This document shows, piece after piece, positions 60,047 to 64,000 of a stretch of 64,000 nucleotides of DNA. The notes beneath the pieces were generated by a model. It saw nothing but the letters and a program-made list of their open reading frames with translations. It ran no database searches and was not told the origin of the DNA. The translations under genes were made by a program, and so were the position numbers. The first letter of the stretch is position 1; every line of letters starts with the position of its first letter. The stretch is from Streptomyces cathayae (GTDB taxonomy: Bacteria > Actinomycetota > Actinomycetes > Streptomycetales > Streptomycetaceae): positions 2,852,001 to 2,916,000 of the forward strand of contig NZ_CP121682.1 of assembly GCF_029760955.1 (NCBI RefSeq). Direction: 5' to 3'.

Positions 60047-60312
60047 TCGGCCTGCTCCGCGAACACCTCGTCGAAGACCTGCCGCGCCCGCTGACGAGCC
60101 TGCTCGGAGACCGGCCCCTTGCGGTTCTCGTAGTCCGCCAGGTACTCGTCCAGCACCTGGCCGCGCAGCTCACGCTCGACCGCCGCGGCGATGAACGCAG
60201 AGAACTCCCGCTTGCCCACCCGCGCACGGATCGCCTCCGCGGTCCCCTCCGGAAGCGACAGGCTCACCCGCGTCGCCGGCCCTTCCCCGATGCTGTACGC
60301 CGTCTCACCCAT
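60028..60312 (-). CDS. Antitoxin partner of the PIN toxin
   Basis: 94 aa. The N-terminus (RVSLSLPEGTAEAIRARVG) looks like a ribbon-helix-helix DNA-binding domain, followed by FSAFIAAAVERELRG and a charged tail to wrap the toxin. ATG at 60312. Overlap with the toxin gene supports coupling. Confidence 0.82.
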   Translation of the reverse strand: MGETAYSIGEGPATRVSLSLPEGTAEAIRARVGKREFSAFIAAAVERELRGQVLDEYLADYENRKGPVSEQARQRARQVFDEVFAEQAEWPAAS

Positions 60313-60862
60313 GACCCAAGTGTGTCAAACGAGTAGGAAAAGTGCTACGACCTGCGCCACCCACGCGGGAGCCACCCGGGAAAGGTCGGGAAAGAGTCGC
60401 CCGCCCCCTCTCGTCGCACGCCGCACAGTCCGCGACTCAGCACAGGAGTCGGCCACCATCCCGGCACAATCTCAGCACGGCGGGGATGACCAGGGATGAT
60501 GACAGGTGAAGAGCAGGCAGGCTTCCCAGCACCCTCCCAGCACGGGAAACGACCAGGGGCCCGACCTCGAAAGGTCGGACTCCTCCTGACCTGTATGTTT
60601 ATTAGATCAGTGACGTGACGGTACAGCGCCCGCTACACGTTGAAGCGGAACGTCCGAACCTCGATCCTGACCTGCGGCGGAGCCCCACACGAGCCTCTGA
60701 CCAGGCGTTTCACCGTTTGGTTGCGTTGGCCTCCGACGGGCGTTTACGAGCGTCCTGCGGACTGTGTGCGGACCGGCTGGTCCTCCACCTGCCTGGAAAT
60801 ACACGGCGGATCCGCCGGCAGACGCCTGCGTGCTCGCGCCCTCCCCACCTTTGCCTTCCGGC
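60313..60862. other. Intergenic stretch with repeat copy 2
   Basis: 550 bases between the antitoxin start and the end of the 2OG oxygenase gene. It holds the second diverged repeat (60635-60802). The rest (60313-60634) shows no gene. TTTATTAGATC near 60597 is AT-rich for this genome. Confidence 0.5.
60635..60802 (+). repeat. Diverged 168-bp repeat, copy 2
   Basis: Partner of 59407-59574, 1.23 kb apart. Same orientation. Confidence 0.6.
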
Positions 60863-63235
60863 CTACGCCCAGGTCGCCTTCAGCCAGGTCAGGTCCGTGC
60901 CCGCAGTGCGCCGAGTCTGCCGCTCACGCGTGAACAGCGCATCGGTCTTGGTCAGGACAAGCGTGTACGGGCGGCCCTGGCGCCGGGTCGAGTGGCTCAC
61001 CGGAAGGCCCGCCAGGTCGATGGCACTGTGCACGTGCCGCCGTCCGTCCTTGGCCAGCGGCCACTCCCGAACCCGCTCGGTGGAGGAAGCGAGGAACGCG
61101 GCCAACGTGTCGCACAGCTCGCACCCGCCCACGTGCGTCCGCCCTCTCCCGGCGACGAGCCCACGGTCCGCTCCGCAGCCCGCCCAGGTGATCGACCAGT
61201 CGCCCTCGGCGCGCTGCGGGGTGGCGAGGAACGCCTCGAGGCGCCCGACGCAGTCCCGCGCGAGCAACGCGACCCCCGCCGCCCCGCGCACTTGTGCCGG
61301 CAGCTTCGCCGCCGCGCGCAGGGCCGGGACCACGCACTCCAGGACGGTGTCCGGGTATCCGCGCAGCGCCTGCGCAATCGCGGCCCGCCGCTCGTCCTCG
61401 GCCGCCTGCCAGACGCGTGCCAAGGGCGGGCCGAGTTCGGCCAGGCGCGGCCCGCGCTCCTCGGCCCGCGCCCGGGCGCACCACAGGCCCAGCTCTTCCT
61501 CCAGCCAGCGCCAGGCAGCGTCCGCGAGCAGCCGCGCCGTGTACGAGTCCCTAGCGGCGCGCAGTGCGTCGCACAGCTGGGGCAGGCCCTGCACCCACTC
61601 TCCACGGTCGGCCCCGGACACGCGCCAGACGCGCTGTGCGGGGAACCATCCCCCGACGAGTTCACGCATCCACTCTCTGCCGTACGCCCCGGCCACCGCG
61701 GCCAGCGCATCCGCGTGGTCCGGGGTGAGCACCTCCGCGTGGAACGGCTCCAGCAGCATCGCCGCCGTCCCGGGCACGCCCAGGCCGGCCGCGACCTCAA
61801 GGGCCGTACCCAGCGCTTCGGCCCGCGGCGCGGTCTGCGGCCAGAACGACGCCAGCGAGGCCGCATCGGCCCGGACCCTGTCCAGCTCCCCAGCCTCGAT
61901 CCGGTCGCGCAGCTCGGCCAGCGCGCCTTCGGATCCGGCCTCGGCCCGGGCCGCGAACGCCCGCTCGTGCGGCCACAGCAGGACCGCGGAACGTCGGTAC
62001 CAACGGTCAAGGGTGTTGCCGTAGTTACCCATGTAGCCCTCGTACTCCGACTGAAAGGGCTCCAGGTTCTTGTTCGGCGTGGAGGCACACCGCTCCTCGT
62101 AGGAGACGGGCAGACAGATCGCCTCGCCGCCCCCGCCGTCCGGGCGGGTCCACCAGCCGAGGGTGATCTCGTCGTCGATCAGGTCGTTGAGCTCGTAGTC
62201 CGCATAGTCGTCGGCGCCGCTCCCGGTGCCGGGGGCCAAGTCCTCCTCGTCCTCCTCATCACAGGAGTCGTCGTAGTAGTCGCGGTCCCACGGGTCACCG
62301 CCGCCGGGCGGGTAGGCGTCCCAGGTTTCCTTCACCTCGGCAAGCGCGAGCACCGCCTCGCAGCCGGCCCGCGCTGCAGCGGCACGCAGCAGCGCGGCGC
62401 GCTCGGCGTCCGCACCCTTGAGGCGGCTCCAGGACAGTCCGCGCTGGGTGTACTCGTGGTCGAGCAGGTAGACCAGCCGGTTCGGCGGAGGCAGTTCCCG
62501 GCCTCCCCAGCGCGGGAGGGCCGGCTCGGCGAAGTGTTCGGTCAGGCAAACCGCGAGGTCGGCGACCGGGCCGACGTCCCCGGACGCGTCCTCGTCCTCG
62601 GCTTCGGTGAGCAGATTGAAGGTAAGGGTCACCCGATAGCCCGACTTCACCGGCTTGACCTCGTGCCGGCAGTCGGCGTAGAAGGCGACGAAGGTCAGCC
62701 GCTCCTTCGACGCCTGGTAGACCCTGCTCTCACCGCCGTGCTCCACCACCAGTTCGCCGCCGGTGTGCGCCGAAGGCAGCGACACCACCAGCGTGCCCAC
62801 CATCGCGTCGTCCTCCTCGGAGTCCTGGTGGGGAAGGAAGAACTGGCCCTTGCCGTACACGAGGAGCGCGTGCGGCTCGGCCCGCAGCCGGGTCTTCGCC
62901 GGTAGCCCGAGCTCGTCACGGAAGTACTCCAGGGCGGCGTCCAGCATCGGCACCCACCCTGTCCCGCCCAGCTCGAACCGGTCCGGAGTGATCTCCCAGG
63001 TGTCGCGGACACCGGGGTCGCTCAACGTCTCCTCACCGCGCCCGAACTTCGCCGACCGCGCCACCTCGATCAGCTTCTTCGTACGCGGCGCGCGCAGCGG
63101 AAGCGCCACCGGCCCAACGCCCTCCACGTCCAGCCGGAACGCGTCGGCCGGCGCGTTCATCCGGGCGGCGAACGAGCCGCCCGGGTCCGAGCCACCGAGC
63201 AGTCGCGCCAGCCGCCCCCGTGCCGAGATCGCCAT
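60863..63235 (-). CDS. Large protein with an N-terminal 2OG-Fe(II) oxygenase domain
   Basis: About 790 aa. Residues about 85-215 are a prolyl-4-hydroxylase-like domain: His136 and Asp138 (QFFLPHQDSEEDD), His191 (FYADCRHEVKPV) and Arg201 (GYRVTLTFNLL). The next 570 residues are largely helical with no recognised domain, and an acidic region lies near 315-345 (DSCDEEDEEDLAPG). Similar proteins occur across fungi and bacteria without known substrates. I take the ATG at 63235 with AAGGGGG upstream; an ATG at 63259 is possible. It belongs to the flank, not the cluster. Confidence 0.78.
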   Translation of the reverse strand: MAISARGRLARLLGGSDPGGSFAARMNAPADAFRLDVEGVGPVALPLRAPRTKKLIEVARSAKFGRGEETLSDPGVRDTWEITPDRFELGGTGWVPMLDAALEYFRDELGLPAKTRLRAEPHALLVYGKGQFFLPHQDSEEDDAMVGTLVVSLPSAHTGGELVVEHGGESRVYQASKERLTFVAFYADCRHEVKPVKSGYRVTLTFNLLTEAEDEDASGDVGPVADLAVCLTEHFAEPALPRWGGRELPPPNRLVYLLDHEYTQRGLSWSRLKGADAERAALLRAAAARAGCEAVLALAEVKETWDAYPPGGGDPWDRDYYDDSCDEEDEEDLAPGTGSGADDYADYELNDLIDDEITLGWWTRPDGGGGEAICLPVSYEERCASTPNKNLEPFQSEYEGYMGNYGNTLDRWYRRSAVLLWPHERAFAARAEAGSEGALAELRDRIEAGELDRVRADAASLASFWPQTAPRAEALGTALEVAAGLGVPGTAAMLLEPFHAEVLTPDHADALAAVAGAYGREWMRELVGGWFPAQRVWRVSGADRGEWVQGLPQLCDALRAARDSYTARLLADAAWRWLEEELGLWCARARAEERGPRLAELGPPLARVWQAAEDERRAAIAQALRGYPDTVLECVVPALRAAAKLPAQVRGAAGVALLARDCVGRLEAFLATPQRAEGDWSITWAGCGADRGLVAGRGRTHVGGCELCDTLAAFLASSTERVREWPLAKDGRRHVHSAIDLAGLPVSHSTRRQGRPYTLVLTKTDALFTRERQTRRTAGTDLTWLKATWA

Positions 63236-63568
63236 GCCCCGCCCCCTTTTCACGTCCATGCCCCGCTTCGTGCCACCGGGGACACCCCGGCTTCCCTGGC
63301 GATCGTAGTGACGGCGGGCACCGCTCCCGCGCGAACGACCGACCGTCGGCACCGTGCTGGTCCTGTTCGACGGCGCGTCTACGGCTGCTCCCCTTGAAGC
63401 TCGGACCAGGCACATCAGCAATGACTTTCCGTTACCACCGCATGCGAGACAGGGCCGTTAAATCGACACACCCAAACCCGGCGGCCGAGCGGAAAAGGCT
63501 CAGGGGGGTCATCCCCACCCCCTCGAAACCCGCCCCACATCGACGCCATATAGGGGTATGGTGCTGGT
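63236..63568. other. Intergenic region before the last toxin-antitoxin pair
   Basis: 333 bases, divergent. ATATAGGGG just before 63560 includes a ribosome-site-like AGGGG and an AT-rich spot that may be a -10. No other feature seen. Confidence 0.4.
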
Positions 63569-63835
63569 ATGGCTACCAAGAAGGTGACGATCACCCTCGA
63601 TGAATCCTTGGTCGCGGCCCTGGCGGGCGCCGCCGAGGAAGAAGGCATCCCGCTGTCACGGCTCGTCGCCGGAGCAGCTGAGCGAGAGTTGCGGCTGCGA
63701 GCCGGACGGGCCGTGGTCCAGGAGTGGCAGGCGGAGCACGGAGGCTTCACCCCCGAAGAGCTCGCCGCCGCCCGCTCCGAGATGGCCGACGCCGACGCCG
63801 AGTACCTCAGCAGCTCGAGGGCCTCGGCCGCGTGA
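63569..63835 (+). CDS. Ribbon-helix-helix antitoxin
   Basis: 88 aa. KKVTITLDESLVAALAGAAE with SRLVAGAAERELRL is a typical ribbon-helix-helix DNA-binding start, followed by a charged toxin-binding tail (FTPEELAAARSEMADADAEY). Overlaps the toxin start by GTGA. Third module in this flank. Confidence 0.87.
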   Translation: MATKKVTITLDESLVAALAGAAEEEGIPLSRLVAGAAERELRLRAGRAVVQEWQAEHGGFTPEELAAARSEMADADAEYLSSSRASAA

Positions 63836-64000
63836 ACATCCCCTACCTGTACGACGCCGGTGCGCTCATCGCCATCGACAACGGCGACCGGCACATGTGG
63901 GCCCGCCACCATCTGGCTCTGGAGGACGGCCGGGACATCCACGTCCCCTCTGTCGTCGTGAGCCAAGCGTGGCGGGACGCCCGGCGCCAGGTCCGGCTCG
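63832..64000 (+). CDS. PIN-domain toxin (VapC type), cut by the window edge
   Basis: GTG at 63832 inside the antitoxin stop. The visible 56 codons carry the PIN start (YLYDAGALIAIDNGDR with the first catalytic Asp) and VPSVVVSQAWRD, where the second acid of PIN proteins is often Glu but here is Gln. The rest is off the window. Confidence 0.82.
   Translation, partial: MNIPYLYDAGALIAIDNGDRHMWARHHLALEDGRDIHVPSVVVSQAWRDARRQVRL

Noticed and set aside
1..64000. tRNA, rRNA, CRISPR array, replication origin, integrase and att site
   Set aside because: I looked for these by eye and saw none; a covariance-model or repeat scan would be needed to exclude small ones.

Overview
The window is very GC-rich, with GTG and TTG starts and many 4-base stop/start overlaps, as in Streptomyces or a close actinomycete. 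Most of it (about 3.8 to 57 kb) reads as one natural-product cluster of the mitomycin (mitosane) type. The diagnostic genes are an AHBA synthase (42899-44065), a close homologue of the mitomycin-binding resistance protein Mrd (37407-37805), an MmcQ/YjbR-family protein (36960-37328), an MmcR-type O-methyltransferase (3789-4820), a MitR-type flavin oxidase (6315-7739), a NodU/CmcH-type carbamoyltransferase (10172-11812), and a block ordered glycosyltransferase, PIG-L deacetylase, radical SAM, AMP ligase, SDR, Gfo/Idh, LLM enzyme (27079-35484). No polyketide synthase is present, which fits AHBA being loaded on a free carrier protein rather than extended.

Layout. 1-3.7 kb is flank: a cut-off membrane protein, a SNF2 helicase and a gas-vesicle-type protein followed in frame by a zinc ribbon. 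3.8-12 kb, mostly minus strand: O-methyltransferase, an IS200/IS605-type element with tnpB, flavin oxidase, APS kinase, FAD hydroxylase, carbamoyltransferase. 12.4-21.6 kb, plus strand: a degenerate alkaline-phosphatase-superfamily protein, a protease-like pair, a P450, a phosphopantetheinyl transferase, an aldehyde dehydrogenase, an LLM enzyme, a PhyH-type dioxygenase and an orphan. 21.6-26.5 kb, minus strand: a phosphodiesterase, an ACP, a B12-binding radical SAM enzyme and an MtrA/DUF4346/ACP fusion. 27-38.7 kb, plus strand: the early mitosane block, then an APS-kinase-like small protein, a transglutaminase-like protein, MmcQ, Mrd and a ROK kinase. 38.8-42.3 kb, minus strand: phosphodiesterase, dehydroquinase, phosphodiesterase, ACP. 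42.9-50.6 kb, plus strand: AHBA synthase, HAD phosphatase, LLM enzyme, SCP2/beta-lactamase-like fusion, two methyltransferases, P450. 50.7-57.7 kb: tailoring or flank genes, aminoDHQ synthase, CysD, aminoshikimate dehydrogenase and a siderophore-interacting protein. 57.9-64 kb is a flank rich in toxin-antitoxin pairs, plus a large 2OG oxygenase.

How the genes may work together. Homologues of RifG, I, J, K, L, M and N are spread over five transcription units and would give AHBA; no aminoDAHP synthase (RifH) is visible. The Sfp-type transferase would activate three ACP domains. The AMP ligase would load AHBA onto an ACP, and the glycosyltransferase and deacetylase would add and trim an amino sugar. 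Radical SAM, F420 (LLM), SDR, dehydrogenase, P450 and flavin enzymes would reduce the AHBA carboxyl and close the rings. Methyltransferases and the carbamoyltransferase would finish the scaffold, with Mrd binding the product for self-protection.

The least explained parts are four alkaline-phosphatase-superfamily proteins (two beside almost identical ACP genes), sulfate-activation genes without a visible sulfotransferase, and the MtrA-like/ACP fusion beside a B12 radical SAM enzyme. I see no pathway regulator or transporter in the window. Functions are read from sequence motifs and remembered families; no database search was run.
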